Source of the DNA: JAIVJN01 sp036732565
GTDB lineage: Bacteria > Acidobacteriota > Vicinamibacteria > Vicinamibacterales > UBA2999
Assembly: GCA_036732565.1 (NCBI GenBank)
Contig: DAINCF010000205.1
Location: 1-11,691, forward strand
Direction of reading: 5' to 3'
DNA length: 11,691 bases
Under the pieces are notes generated by a model. That model was not told where the DNA came from. It ran no database searches and worked only from the letters and a program-made list of their open reading frames with translations. Positions within the stretch are counted from its first letter, which is position 1, and each line of letters starts with the position of its first letter. Both the position numbers and the translations under genes were made by a program. Of the stretch, positions 1-6,549 are shown in pieces.

Positions 1-2362
1 CCAAGCGCTCGAGGCGGCGCACGAACAAGGCATCATCCATCGCGACCTGAAGCCCGCCAACATCAAGGTGCGCCCTGATGGCACGGTCAAGGTGCTGGAC
101 TTCGGTCTCGCCAAAGCGCTCACGCCCGAACCACCGAATACGACCACCGGCCACCAGCCGCAACCGTCGACGATAACGAGTCCGGCGATGCTCACCGACG
201 TCGGCGTGATTCTTGGGACGGCGGCCTACATGGCGCCCGAGCAGGCGACGGGCCGCCCCGCGGACAAGCGGAGTGATGTGTGGGCGTTCGGCTGCGTGCT
301 CTACGAAATGCTGACCGGCAGGCGCGCGTTCGAAGGGGAAGGCGTTCCGGACACGCTGGCGAACGTATTGAAGAGCGAGCCGGATTGGACCGCCCTGCCG
401 ACGACAGTACCTGGCAGCGTTCGCCTGCTGTTGCGACGCTGCCTGACCAAAGACCGCAAGCGACGCTTGGATTCGGCGGTGGCCGCCCGATTGGAGATCG
501 ACGACGCGCTGACGGCACCAGTGCCCGACGCGCGTGCCACGTCCGCGGGTGTGTCGTCGGGCAGCTGGCGGCGCGTGGCGGCGGCTGCGATGGCCGCGCT
601 CGTAGTCGGCGGTACCGCAGTGGGTACAACGGTCTGGTTCGCCACCCGTTCCGATCCACAGCGCGTGATCCGGACAACGATTGTGACCTCGGGTGCGACG
701 GCCCTGAGCGCATCGTTTGTGGGCGCTCCACACCTTAGCCTCACTCCCGATGGATCGCGTGTTGTTTACCGCGGCGCCGGGCAGCTCCTCGTGCGCGCCT
801 TGGACCAGCTCGAGCCGACCGCACTCCAGGGCCTGGGCGTGCCGGGAAGTCAGTTCATCTCCCCAGACGGCCAAGCGGTGGGGTTTTTTGACGCAGCGAC
901 GGCGCTCAAGAGAGTCGCAATCACTGGCGGGGCTGCCATCACGTTGGCGCAGCTCGATGGCCTGCCGCGAGGCGCGACTTGGGGCGCAGATGGCACCATC
1001 GTGTTCGCCACCAACACCCTGACTACGGGACTGCAACAGGTCTCGGCTTCAGGCGGTCAGGTCACCGTACTGACGAAGCCCGACCGGTTGCTAGGCGAAG
1101 CCGATCATATCTGGCCCCAGTTTCTGCCTAATGGTCAGGCGGTACTCTTTACGATTTCCGCGGTGAGCGGCGGAGCCTCCGCCTCGCAGATCGCGGTGCG
1201 CGACCTGCGGACTGGCACGCAGACCGTGCTGCTCCGCGGAGGAAGCCACGCGCGATACGTGCCCACGGGGCATCTCGTGTATGGCGACGGCGGTACGCTC
1301 CGGGCCGTGGCGTTCGATGTGGGCCGCCTGGCGATAGCTGGCACCCCGGCCGCGGTCCTTGCGCCTGTGGCGATGAATTCCGCTGGGAACGTGGAATTCG
1401 ACGTCGCCAATAACGGGACGCTGGCATACCTGATGGCCGGCACGTTCGATGCGCTGGCGCAACGCACGCTCGTGTGGGTGGACCGGGAGGGCCGTGAAGT
1501 GGCGCTCGCTGCGCCACCACGAGCGTATCAGCAGCCTCGGGTCTCGCCCGACAACACGCGTGTCGCAGTCTACAGTGCCGACGAAGACCAGGATCTCTGG
1601 GTCTGGGACCTGGCGCGCAAGACGTTGACGCGGCTGACGTCCGATTCCGGAATCGATCAGGTTCCGCTCTGGACGCCAGACAGCCGGCAGCTCCTGTTCA
1701 GCTCGATCCGTGACGGAGCACCGAATCTGTACATCCAGCGAGCGGATGGCACCGGGTCGGCCACCCGGCTCACCGATAGCCCTGCGCCACAGTTTCCGAC
1801 CGGTATCACACCCGACGGTACCCGGGTCGTCTTCTTCGAGACGACCCCGAGTCGAGCGCGCGACCTGCGCATGCTGACCCTCACGCCCACACCGCAAGTG
1901 ACGCCGCTCGTCGAGACGCGCTTCGACGAGCGTGGTGTCATCGTCTCACCCGACGGCCGCTGGCTCGCATACGAGTCGAACAGTTCTGGCCGGTACGAGA
2001 TCTACGTCCGGCCGTTTCCCGCCGTGGACGATGGTCTATGGCAGGTCTCGACCGCCGGTGGCGTGCAGCCGCTCTGGGCGCCGCGCGGGCAGGAGCTCTT
2101 CTATGTGGCGCCAGACGGTGCCTTGATGGCAGTCCCGGTGGAGCCCCGCGGTGCCGCGTGGTCGGCCGGCGCGCCGACGCGGCTGATCCAGGGACGCTAC
2201 TTCACGGGCGCCGGTAGCGCGACTCGCCACTATGACGTCACCGCAGATGGTCAACGGTTTGCGATGATCAAAGAGGATCCGGCGAACGCGGAGCGCTCGG
2301 TCCAGATCATCGTCGTCCAGAACTGGTTCGAGGAGCTGAAACGCCTGGTGCCAACAAAATAG
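1..2362 (+). CDS. Ser/Thr protein kinase with C-terminal TolB/WD40-like propeller (5' truncated)
   Basis: The reading frame is open from base 2, so the gene begins before the window; 786 residues are visible. Seen: the catalytic loop HRDLKPAN (bases 38-61), the Mg-binding DFG in VLDFGLAKAL (98-106), the APE motif in YMAPEQ (233-241) and DVWAFGCVLYEMLTG of subdomain IX. After a basic stretch comes one hydrophobic segment at about bases 572-640 (AAAAMAALVVGG...), followed by about 560 residues with repeated SPDG/SPDN blades, e.g. VSPDGRWLAYESNSSGRYEI near the end, typical of PD40/TolB-like propellers. Known of the family: Hanks-type kinases with a cytoplasmic kinase domain, one membrane pass and an extracytoplasmic propeller are very abundant in Acidobacteriota. 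Inferred: the propeller senses an envelope ligand or partner; substrate unknown. It ends 32 bases before the convergent endonuclease gene, with a palindromic repeat between them. The N-lobe (P-loop, catalytic Lys) lies outside the window, so activity cannot be fully judged. Confidence 0.95.
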   Translation, partial: QALEAAHEQGIIHRDLKPANIKVRPDGTVKVLDFGLAKALTPEPPNTTTGHQPQPSTITSPAMLTDVGVILGTAAYMAPEQATGRPADKRSDVWAFGCVLYEMLTGRRAFEGEGVPDTLANVLKSEPDWTALPTTVPGSVRLLLRRCLTKDRKRRLDSAVAARLEIDDALTAPVPDARATSAGVSSGSWRRVAAAAMAALVVGGTAVGTTVWFATRSDPQRVIRTTIVTSGATALSASFVGAPHLSLTPDGSRVVYRGAGQLLVRALDQLEPTALQGLGVPGSQFISPDGQAVGFFDAATALKRVAITGGAAITLAQLDGLPRGATWGADGTIVFATNTLTTGLQQVSASGGQVTVLTKPDRLLGEADHIWPQFLPNGQAVLFTISAVSGGASASQIAVRDLRTGTQTVLLRGGSHARYVPTGHLVYGDGGTLRAVAFDVGRLAIAGTPAAVLAPVAMNSAGNVEFDVANNGTLAYLMAGTFDALAQRTLVWVDREGREVALAAPPRAYQQPRVSPDNTRVAVYSADEDQDLWVWDLARKTLTRLTSDSGIDQVPLWTPDSRQLLFSSIRDGAPNLYIQRADGTGSATRLTDSPAPQFPTGITPDGTRVVFFETTPSRARDLRMLTLTPTPQVTPLVETRFDERGVIVSPDGRWLAYESNSSGRYEIYVRPFPAVDDGLWQVSTAGGVQPLWAPRGQELFYVAPDGALMAVPVEPRGAAWSAGAPTRLIQGRYFTGAGSATRHYDVTADGQRFAMIKEDPANAERSVQIIVVQNWFEELKRLVPTK

Positions 2363-2374
2363 GTCGCTGCGCAT

Positions 2375-2399
2375 GGCAGGCCTGAAGGCCTGCGCTACC
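2375..2399. repeat. REP-like palindrome, copy A, between convergent genes
   Basis: The core at 2376-2393 is a perfect 18-base palindrome that folds as GCAGGCC-TGAA-GGCCTGC, followed by GCTACC. The same unit occurs at 3345-3368 (opposite orientation) and 3401-3421. It sits between the stop of the kinase gene (2362) and the end of nfo, and its GCTACC tail contains the nfo stop codon (CTA on the plus strand at 2395-2397). There is no T-tract, so it is not a canonical intrinsic terminator, although a hairpin between convergent genes may still stabilise 3' ends. From memory, its two translations (AGLKACAT and AQAFRPA) recur at the ends of many predicted Acidobacteriota proteins. Confidence 0.85.
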
Positions 2400-3276
2400 T
2401 GCTGTCGCGCAAGCGACGAAGGGTCTGGAGATTCCGCGCATCGAGTGGATCTTCGATGATCGCGCCAGCCGATTCCCGGCCCTTCGATTTCTCGGTTTCG
2501 ATCAGCATCGGCCGGCCCGCGAAGCGCTCGTCGTGAAGGATTCGCTGGAAGGGCTCGAGGCCGAGGCAGCCATCCCCGATGTGCTCGTGGCGATCGACGC
2601 GGCTGCCGCACGGCCTCTTCGAATCGTTCGCATGAATCGCCTGCAAACGGCTGAATCCGACGATACGATCGAAGCGGTCGAACGTCTCTCGATATCCCGC
2701 TTCGCTGACGATGTCGTAGCCGGACGCGATCAGGTGACAGGTATCGAGGCAGACGCCGACGCGAGCCGATCCGTTGAGGCGGTCGAGGATCGTCGCCATG
2801 TGCTCGAATCGCGAGCCGAGCGATCGGCCTTGGCCGGCCGTGTGCTCCAGCAGCACCATCGCGCGCTGGCGTCGGCGCGCGCGGAACGCTCGCCTGATGG
2901 CATCGGCGACGAGGCGCAACGCGTCGGTTTCCGTGCCGCTGGTGGCCGTGCCCGGGTGAATCACGACACCTCGCAGGCCGAGCACCTCCGCGCGATCCAA
3001 TTCGTCGACGAAGGCCGCGAACGATTGCTCGCGCAACGCGGGATCGGCCGTTCCAAGATTGATGAGATAGCTCACATGCGAGACCACCGGTTCGATGCCG
3101 GTCTCCTCGATGCGCCGTCGAAACCGCCGGACATCCTCGGCGTCCAGCGGCTTGCCGCGCCACTGGCTGGCGTTCTTGGTGAAGATCTGCAGCGCCTCGC
3201 AACCATGTACCACGGCGCGGTCGACGGCCCTGGAGATGCCGCCGGCAATGGACATGTGCGCGCCGATTCTGAGCAT
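2395..3276 (-). CDS. nfo: Endonuclease IV (AP endonuclease, xylose-isomerase-like TIM barrel)
   Basis: A 293-residue protein, close to the usual length of the family (about 280-300). It cleaves 5' to abasic sites in base excision repair in the cytoplasm. All nine ligands of the trinuclear zinc site can be placed: H67 (VVSHVSYLINL), H107 (VVIHPGT), E144 (LLEHTAGQG), D178 and H181 (CLDTCHL), H215 (IHANDSK), D228 and H230 (GSRVDRH) and E260 (LIETEK). The N-terminus MLRIGAHMSIAGGI matches the family's start, favouring ATG at 3276; a GTG directly upstream (3279) is the alternative. No clear Shine-Dalgarno is seen; a TACAAT box ends 5 bases before the ATG, so a leaderless transcript is possible but lacks a good -35. 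The last codons AGG-TAG lie in the palindromic repeat, so the repeat defines the C-terminus. Confidence 0.97.
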   Translation of the reverse strand: MLRIGAHMSIAGGISRAVDRAVVHGCEALQIFTKNASQWRGKPLDAEDVRRFRRRIEETGIEPVVSHVSYLINLGTADPALREQSFAAFVDELDRAEVLGLRGVVIHPGTATSGTETDALRLVADAIRRAFRARRRQRAMVLLEHTAGQGRSLGSRFEHMATILDRLNGSARVGVCLDTCHLIASGYDIVSEAGYRETFDRFDRIVGFSRLQAIHANDSKRPCGSRVDRHEHIGDGCLGLEPFQRILHDERFAGRPMLIETEKSKGRESAGAIIEDPLDARNLQTLRRLRDSR

Positions 3277-3340
3277 CACGCATTGTACGCAAGGGCACGT
3301 AGCGTGGGCCTTTAGAGCGCGTTGCGAGATTTCTGATTAC

Positions 3341-3425
3341 GTACGTAGCGCAGGCCTTCAGGCCTGCCAAAACAGATCGGTGGGCCCACTCTCACCGCTG
3401 AGGCCTGAAGGCCTGCGCTACGTAC
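3341..3425. repeat. REPIN-like pair of inverted REP palindromes (copies B and C)
   Basis: The arms at 3341-3365 and 3401-3425 are perfect 25-base reverse complements of each other, starting GTACGTAGCGCAGG on the left and ending CCTGCGCTACGTAC on the right, separated by 35 bases. Each arm is itself a small palindrome (AGGCCT-TC-AGGCCT type) and matches copy A at 2375-2399 over about 22 bases. Two REP units in opposite orientation forming one larger hairpin is the architecture of REPINs, which are mobilised in trans by RAYT (TnpA_REP) transposases; no such gene is in this window. The right arm forms the boundary at which the ECF sigma remnant loses sigma-like sequence. Whether the repeat caused the truncation or later marked a deletion cannot be told from one genome. 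Confidence 0.85.
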
Positions 3426-3499
3426 AAGTCCGCACGTGCTCTTAGGCTGTGGTTGCGGCTCTCTTCGAACAGTTCGGCTAGCTGCTCACGATCCTTCAC
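3392..3499 (-). pseudogene. Truncated 5' stump of an ECF (probably ECF41-type) sigma factor gene
   Basis: The frame starts at GTG 3499 with AAAGGA 7 bases upstream (3512-3507) and encodes 35 residues before TGA at 3392-3394. Residues 3-16 read DREQLAELFEESRN, followed by HSLRARA, which resembles the start of sigma region 2 in ECF41/SigJ-like factors (typically LAERFEEHRxHLRAVAYRMLGS). The expected continuation (AYRMLGS, then the region 2.2 core) is absent: after about residue 24 the frame runs into the REPIN-like repeat and reads YVAQAFRPQR, which is repeat translation. No sigma-like sequence is seen in the rest of 3277-3391. Support from context: an ECF41-like promoter lies just upstream and the divergent neighbour is a carboxymuconolactone decarboxylase gene, the usual partner of ECF41 factors. 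It could instead be a chance short frame; the combination makes that less likely. Confidence 0.6.
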
Positions 3500-3534
3500 G
3501 GTCACATCCTTTGGTCGCGTTCCGTCATATCAGT

Positions 3535-3561
3535 GACGGGCAATAACGCGCCGATGTGACA
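3535..3561 (-). promoter_or_regulatory. ECF41-type sigma promoter, TGTCACA-N16-CGTC
   Basis: On the minus strand TGTCACA occupies 3561-3555 and CGTC 3538-3535, separated by exactly 16 bases. This equals the -35/-10 pair that I recall as the consensus of ECF41-group sigma factors. A transcript would start near 3527 and read through the AAAGGA ribosome binding site into the sigma stump at 3499, as expected for an autoregulated sigma gene. The motif is seen; the ECF41 assignment rests on remembered consensus and on context. Confidence 0.65.
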
Positions 3562-3581
3562 CGGGAACCAAAAGTCGGGTC
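3555..3581 (+). promoter_or_regulatory. Possible divergent ECF41-like promoter facing the CMD gene
   Basis: The plus strand of the same box reads TGTGACA (3555-3561), one mismatch from TGTCACA, and exactly 16 bases later GGTC (3578-3581), one mismatch from CGTC. If used, transcription would start near 3588, leaving a short leader with the Shine-Dalgarno GGAGG at 3601-3605 before the CMD start. Back-to-back promoters sharing a -35 element would co-regulate both genes. The two mismatches make this tentative. Confidence 0.35.
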
Positions 3582-3614
3582 CTGTTCAGCAACGGCATCT
3601 GGAGGACAGTCATC

Positions 3615-4088
3615 ATGGAAGCACGGATGAGCAACCCGGCAATCATTCTTCCCGACGCGATGCAGGCTCTGCATGCCCTGGGAAAGTCGACTCAACGGGC
3701 CGGACTCTCGCAGCGCACGATCGGCCTGGTCCAACTACGCGCGAGCCAAATCAACGGCTGCAGCGTTTGCGTCGACATGCACGCTCGCGACATGAAGAAG
3801 GCGAGCGAAACCGACGAGCGCCTCTTCGCGGTCGCCGCCTGGCGCGACGCACCGTACTTTACCGACGAGGAACGCGCGGCACTGGCGCTCACCGAAGCCC
3901 TTACCCGACTCTGCGATCGAGCGGACCAGGTGCCCGACGAAATCTGGAACGAGGCTGCCCGGCACTACGATGAGCCGGCGCTGGCCGCGTTGGTCCTCTC
4001 TATCGCCCTCATCAACGTCTGGAACCGCCTCAACGTGGCTACCAGGCAGGTTGCGGGCGAGTGGGTCAAAGCGACGGCGCGGGCATGA
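3615..4088 (+). CDS. Carboxymuconolactone decarboxylase/AhpD-family protein
   Basis: 157 residues, the size of single-domain AhpD-like proteins. The redox motif is C49-S-V-C52 followed by H56 (NGCSVCVDMHARD), the CxxC-xxx-H arrangement of alkylhydroperoxidase D-type proteins, within an all-helical fold; the downstream EERAALALTEALTRL and the C-terminal INVWNRLNVATRQVAGEW are typical of the subfamily linked to ECF41 sigma factors. It probably acts as a cytoplasmic peroxide or thiol oxidoreductase rather than a true decarboxylase; the substrate is unknown. The start ATG at 3615 is supported by GGAGG at 3601-3605, 9 bases away; Met5 is a weaker alternative. It is divergent from the truncated sigma gene and shares its promoter region, so it was likely the target of that sigma. 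It is convergent with the amidase gene (31-base gap, no obvious hairpin). Confidence 0.93.
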   Translation: MEARMSNPAIILPDAMQALHALGKSTQRAGLSQRTIGLVQLRASQINGCSVCVDMHARDMKKASETDERLFAVAAWRDAPYFTDEERAALALTEALTRLCDRADQVPDEIWNEAARHYDEPALAALVLSIALINVWNRLNVATRQVAGEWVKATARA

Positions 4089-4119
4089 GCGTGTCAGAAC
4101 GGTTTCGCTGTCACGAACC

Positions 4120-6177
4120 TCAGGGCGCGGAGAGCAGGACTGGCACGCGCGCGGCGCCGATGGGACGACGCGCCGTATAGAGCGCCAGGAACAACTGGCC
4201 GGTCTGCAGCGCACGCCGTTCGGCGAACGACAGCGTGACGTTGCCGGAGGAGGTCCCGTCCGGGGCGATGCGCAATTGCTGGAACGCCGGGCCGGGCTTG
4301 TCCGGCGTGCCGCGATGCAACCACACGGCGCGGACCTCATCGGTCGTGCGTTTCACGGTGGATTGATAGGTCAATCGCGCGGTCGTGACGTCGTAGCTGA
4401 GACCCAGGCTGACATCGACTTCGGCGTTCTTGACGGTCGCGTCCGCGGGCGAACGCAAGACGACCAGGGCGCGGCGTGGGATGGGCGCGACACCACGCTC
4501 GAGCGGTGGCGTGCTGAACGGGGGCTGTCTGACCTTCGTCGCCTGCTCGATCGCATAGCCGAGCGACAGCAGGCCAGCTTCGTCGAACGCCGTGCCCAGA
4601 AGCTCGATGCCAACCGGCAGGCCATCATCGGTGAATCCCGCGGGCACGCTGAGCGCTGGTAGACCCGAGTGTGAGCTGACCTGACAGGTCGTCCCACGCT
4701 GCGGGTCCCCGATCAACGCGGGCTTGCGCCGCAGCGTCGGATACACGAGCGCCTTGACGCGCTGCTCCTCGATCGTCGCCAGCAAGGCCTGACGCAACGC
4801 GCCGCGCTTGACCAGCGCTTTTCGATACGCTTCCGCATCGGGCTTGAAGTTGGCGCCCAACCGCACGTTGAAGGTCTCTTCGAGCGCGACGTGGAACAGG
4901 CCTTCACGCATCAGCTGATCCGGATCGTGCACCGGCGGTGCCGGCACGCTCTTCAGATACGCGGCGAGATCGCTCTTGAACTCGTGCACGATCACGCTGC
5001 CGTCGCGCAGCAGATCGTCAAGGCCGGGAACGACAACGTCGACGGGTTCGGCGCCGAGCTCCTTGAGCCGATCGATCGTCCTCTGCAGCAGCCGCGAGAC
5101 CTCCTCGTCGTCCTGGCTGTTCCCGAACAGGCTGCGCACGATGCCGAGCCTGGTTCCCTTGAGCGCGTCGGCCGACAACATCTCACGATAGCTCTTCGGC
5201 ACGTGTCCTTCTGCGGCCTTGCTCTCCGGATCGGCCGGATCGGACCCGACCGTGGCGTCGAGCATCAGCGCGAGGTCGGCGATCGTGCGTGTGATCGGCC
5301 CGCCGATGTCCTGGGTGTGCGACAACGGCACGATGCCCGTGCGGCTCGATAGTCCCTGTGTGCCGCGCAGTCCGACCAGCGCGTGGTTCGCCGCGGGAAT
5401 GCGTATCGACCCGCACGTGTCGCTGCCCATGCCCGCCGCCGCGAAGTTCGCGGCGACCGCCGCGCCGGTCCCGCCGCTGGAGCCACCGGGGTTCCGCAGC
5501 AGGTCGTACGGGTTCTTCGTCTGCCCGCCGAACGAGCTGATGGTCGTGATGCCCGCGGCCAACTCGTGCATGTTCGTCTTGCCGACGATGACGAGGCCGG
5601 CGTCGCGCAGCTTCCTGACTTGAAACGCGTCGCGCGGCGGATGGCTCGACGCCAGCGCCAAGGAGCCGGCGCCTGTGGGCATCTCCACGGTCTCGTAGTT
5701 GTCCTTCACGACGATCGGGATGCCATGCAGCGGCCCGCGCACGCCTCGGGTCTTTCGCTCCGCATCGAGTGCATCTGCCTGGGCGGCGGCCTGGAGATTG
5801 AGGGTCACCATCGCGCCGATCGTGGGTCCCTGGCGGTCGTACGCCGCGATCCGCGCCAGATAGGCCTCGACGAGCTGTCGCGAGGTGACCTGTCCGGCGG
5901 TCATCGCCGCCTGCAGCTCGGCGAAGCTCTTCTCGACCGGATCGAAGAGGCTCGGACCGCTCTGCGGCCCATCGCGTGGATCTCGTGCCCCCTGTGCACC
6001 GGCAGAGCGGTCCCAGCGCGCGGAGCGCGCCAAGAGATACTGACTCCTGGCCGAGGGATTTGGATTTCCTGGACTGAGCCATCCCTCGGCTAGTTGTGGC
6101 TGCCCCTGGGGGGTGGCGGCAAGCGCACACCATGCAAGCACGCAGGCAATGGCGGGGGCACGGAAAGACGCACGCAT
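4120..6177 (-). CDS. Secreted amidase-signature hydrolase with CHRD-like C-terminal extension
   Basis: 685 residues. Residues 1-21 form a signal peptide (hydrophobic AIACVLAWCALAA), then a low-complexity linker to about 80. Residues 84-560 are an amidase-signature domain with the Ser-cisSer-Lys triad: K158 in VVKDNYET, S233 in NPGGSSGGTG and S257 in GSDTCGSIRIPA; the spacing S233-S257 equals that of FAAH (217-241). SGLPALSVPAGFTDDGLPVG (504-523) is the usual C-terminal motif. Known activity of the family: hydrolysis of amide bonds; the substrate here is unknown, and GatA is excluded by the signal peptide and context. The last ~115 residues (570-685) are not part of the amidase fold; VRAVWLHRGTP, GNVTLSFAERRALQTGQLFL and LYTARRPIGAARVPVLL resemble a CHRD domain. 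The start at ATG 6177 gives the signal peptide; no Shine-Dalgarno is seen, and a TATGAT box ends 8 bases before it, so leaderless expression is conceivable. Confidence 0.93.
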   Translation of the reverse strand: MRASFRAPAIACVLAWCALAATPQGQPQLAEGWLSPGNPNPSARSQYLLARSARWDRSAGAQGARDPRDGPQSGPSLFDPVEKSFAELQAAMTAGQVTSRQLVEAYLARIAAYDRQGPTIGAMVTLNLQAAAQADALDAERKTRGVRGPLHGIPIVVKDNYETVEMPTGAGSLALASSHPPRDAFQVRKLRDAGLVIVGKTNMHELAAGITTISSFGGQTKNPYDLLRNPGGSSGGTGAAVAANFAAAGMGSDTCGSIRIPAANHALVGLRGTQGLSSRTGIVPLSHTQDIGGPITRTIADLALMLDATVGSDPADPESKAAEGHVPKSYREMLSADALKGTRLGIVRSLFGNSQDDEEVSRLLQRTIDRLKELGAEPVDVVVPGLDDLLRDGSVIVHEFKSDLAAYLKSVPAPPVHDPDQLMREGLFHVALEETFNVRLGANFKPDAEAYRKALVKRGALRQALLATIEEQRVKALVYPTLRRKPALIGDPQRGTTCQVSSHSGLPALSVPAGFTDDGLPVGIELLGTAFDEAGLLSLGYAIEQATKVRQPPFSTPPLERGVAPIPRRALVVLRSPADATVKNAEVDVSLGLSYDVTTARLTYQSTVKRTTDEVRAVWLHRGTPDKPGPAFQQLRIAPDGTSSGNVTLSFAERRALQTGQLFLALYTARRPIGAARVPVLLSAP

Positions 6178-6259
6178 AAGACGGAATCATAGATTGCAGC
6201 GCCGCAGTTTGCGCGTTATCCTCCGCCCAACTGATTGGGGTCTCGATTTCACAGACTTG
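6178..6259. other. Intergenic stretch upstream of the amidase
   Basis: Bases between the amidase start and the MITE-like element. I see no gene. The only candidate signal is TATGAT on the minus strand (6191-6186) just before the amidase start codon, without a convincing -35 element. No riboswitch or terminator is recognised. Confidence 0.5.
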
Positions 6260-6457
6260 GGTTGGCCGCAGATTTCGCAGATTTCACCGATTCTAAAAGG
6301 GCAGCCGCCGATTACACCGATGAATGAAGACTTGCTTGGGTTCGCGACCCAGAACGTCAGGCGTCCGACGTCGGCTGCGAAGCAGCCTGCCCGCGGCTTC
6401 GCCGCGGTCGGACGCCGGTGTCTGAATCTGTGCAATCTGCGAAACCGGTGGCTGAGA
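6260..6457. repeat. MITE-like inverted-repeat element, copy 1
   Basis: The terminal arms at 6265-6293 and 6424-6452 are inverted repeats matching at 24 of 29 positions; each arm has a 9-base periodicity built on CAGATTTCG/CACCGATT. The element has no coding potential of its own. A second copy at 9806-9940 shares 31 of 34 bases in the left arm region, the 18-base run GGCAGCCGCCGATTACAC and the run GGTTCGCGACCC. This copy is longer because a separate palindromic insert sits at 6360-6416. Both copies have the same orientation and lie directly upstream of a gene encoding an exported protein. The periodic arms resemble dispersed repeats that I recall from Acidobacteriota and other soil bacteria; no named family is claimed. 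Confidence 0.8.
6360..6416. repeat. Cloverleaf-like palindrome nested in copy 1
   Basis: An outer stem GGCGTCCGAC (6360-6369) pairs with GTCGGACGCC (6407-6416), perfect over 10 bases. Inside are two perfect hairpins: GGCTGC-GAA-GCAGCC (6373-6387) and CGCGGC-TTC-GCCGCG (6392-6406). The whole can fold as a three-way junction. Copy 2 of the host element lacks this segment, keeping only a short GGACG-CCA-CGTCC at 9894-9906 in the matching place. It therefore looks like an independent small repeat inserted into or expanded within the larger one. Confidence 0.75.
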
Positions 6458-6486
6458 AAAACGCCGCGCGAACCGAGAGACGACTG

Positions 6487-6549
6487 AATCCGCTGATGAA
6501 TCGACGTTTCATGCGTCAACAGCTCGGAATGGCGGCGATGTCGCTGGTG
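6487..6549 (+). repeat. Leader and signal-peptide segment shared with 9971-10033 (copy 1)
   Basis: The bases around the start codon, GAATCCGCTGATGAA (6486-6500), one mismatch, then CGACGTT, recur at 9970-9992. From the ATG onward 41 of 54 bases agree without gaps, giving MNRRFMRQQLGMAAMSL here against MKRRSVLQLLGAAAVSL there. Upstream, both share GCGAACCG and the MITE-like element. The encoded mature proteins are unrelated (amidohydrolase versus dehydrogenase small subunit), so the homology is confined to the leader and export signal. Confidence 0.7.

Noticed and set aside
2376..2393. Intrinsic terminator at the kinase/nfo junction
   Set aside because: There is a strong hairpin but no T-tract on either strand, and the same unit occurs elsewhere as a repeat; kept only as a repeat with possible 3' end effect.
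2533..3315. A 260-codon plus-strand frame opposite nfo
   Set aside because: It is antisense to an endonuclease IV with all metal ligands; the composition is typical of a shadow frame and no domain is recognisable.
2036..3370. A 444-codon open frame on the minus strand across the kinase 3' end and nfo
   Set aside because: It overlaps two clearly real genes, is Arg/Pro-rich low-information sequence and starts inside the repeat (MAGLKACAT); an artefact of high GC.
4089..4119. Terminator between the CMD and amidase genes
   Set aside because: The 31-base gap contains a direct TGTCA repeat but no convincing stem-loop.
6268..6293. Short periodic CAGATT units as a CRISPR or operator array
   Set aside because: Units are only 9 bases, without spacers, and are part of inverted arms of a larger repeat; not a CRISPR array.
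6418..6495. N-terminal extension of the amidohydrolase to GTG 6418
   Set aside because: This stretch is the right arm of the MITE-like element and its leader; the signal peptide begins at 6496 and the matching gene at 9980 starts at the equivalent ATG.
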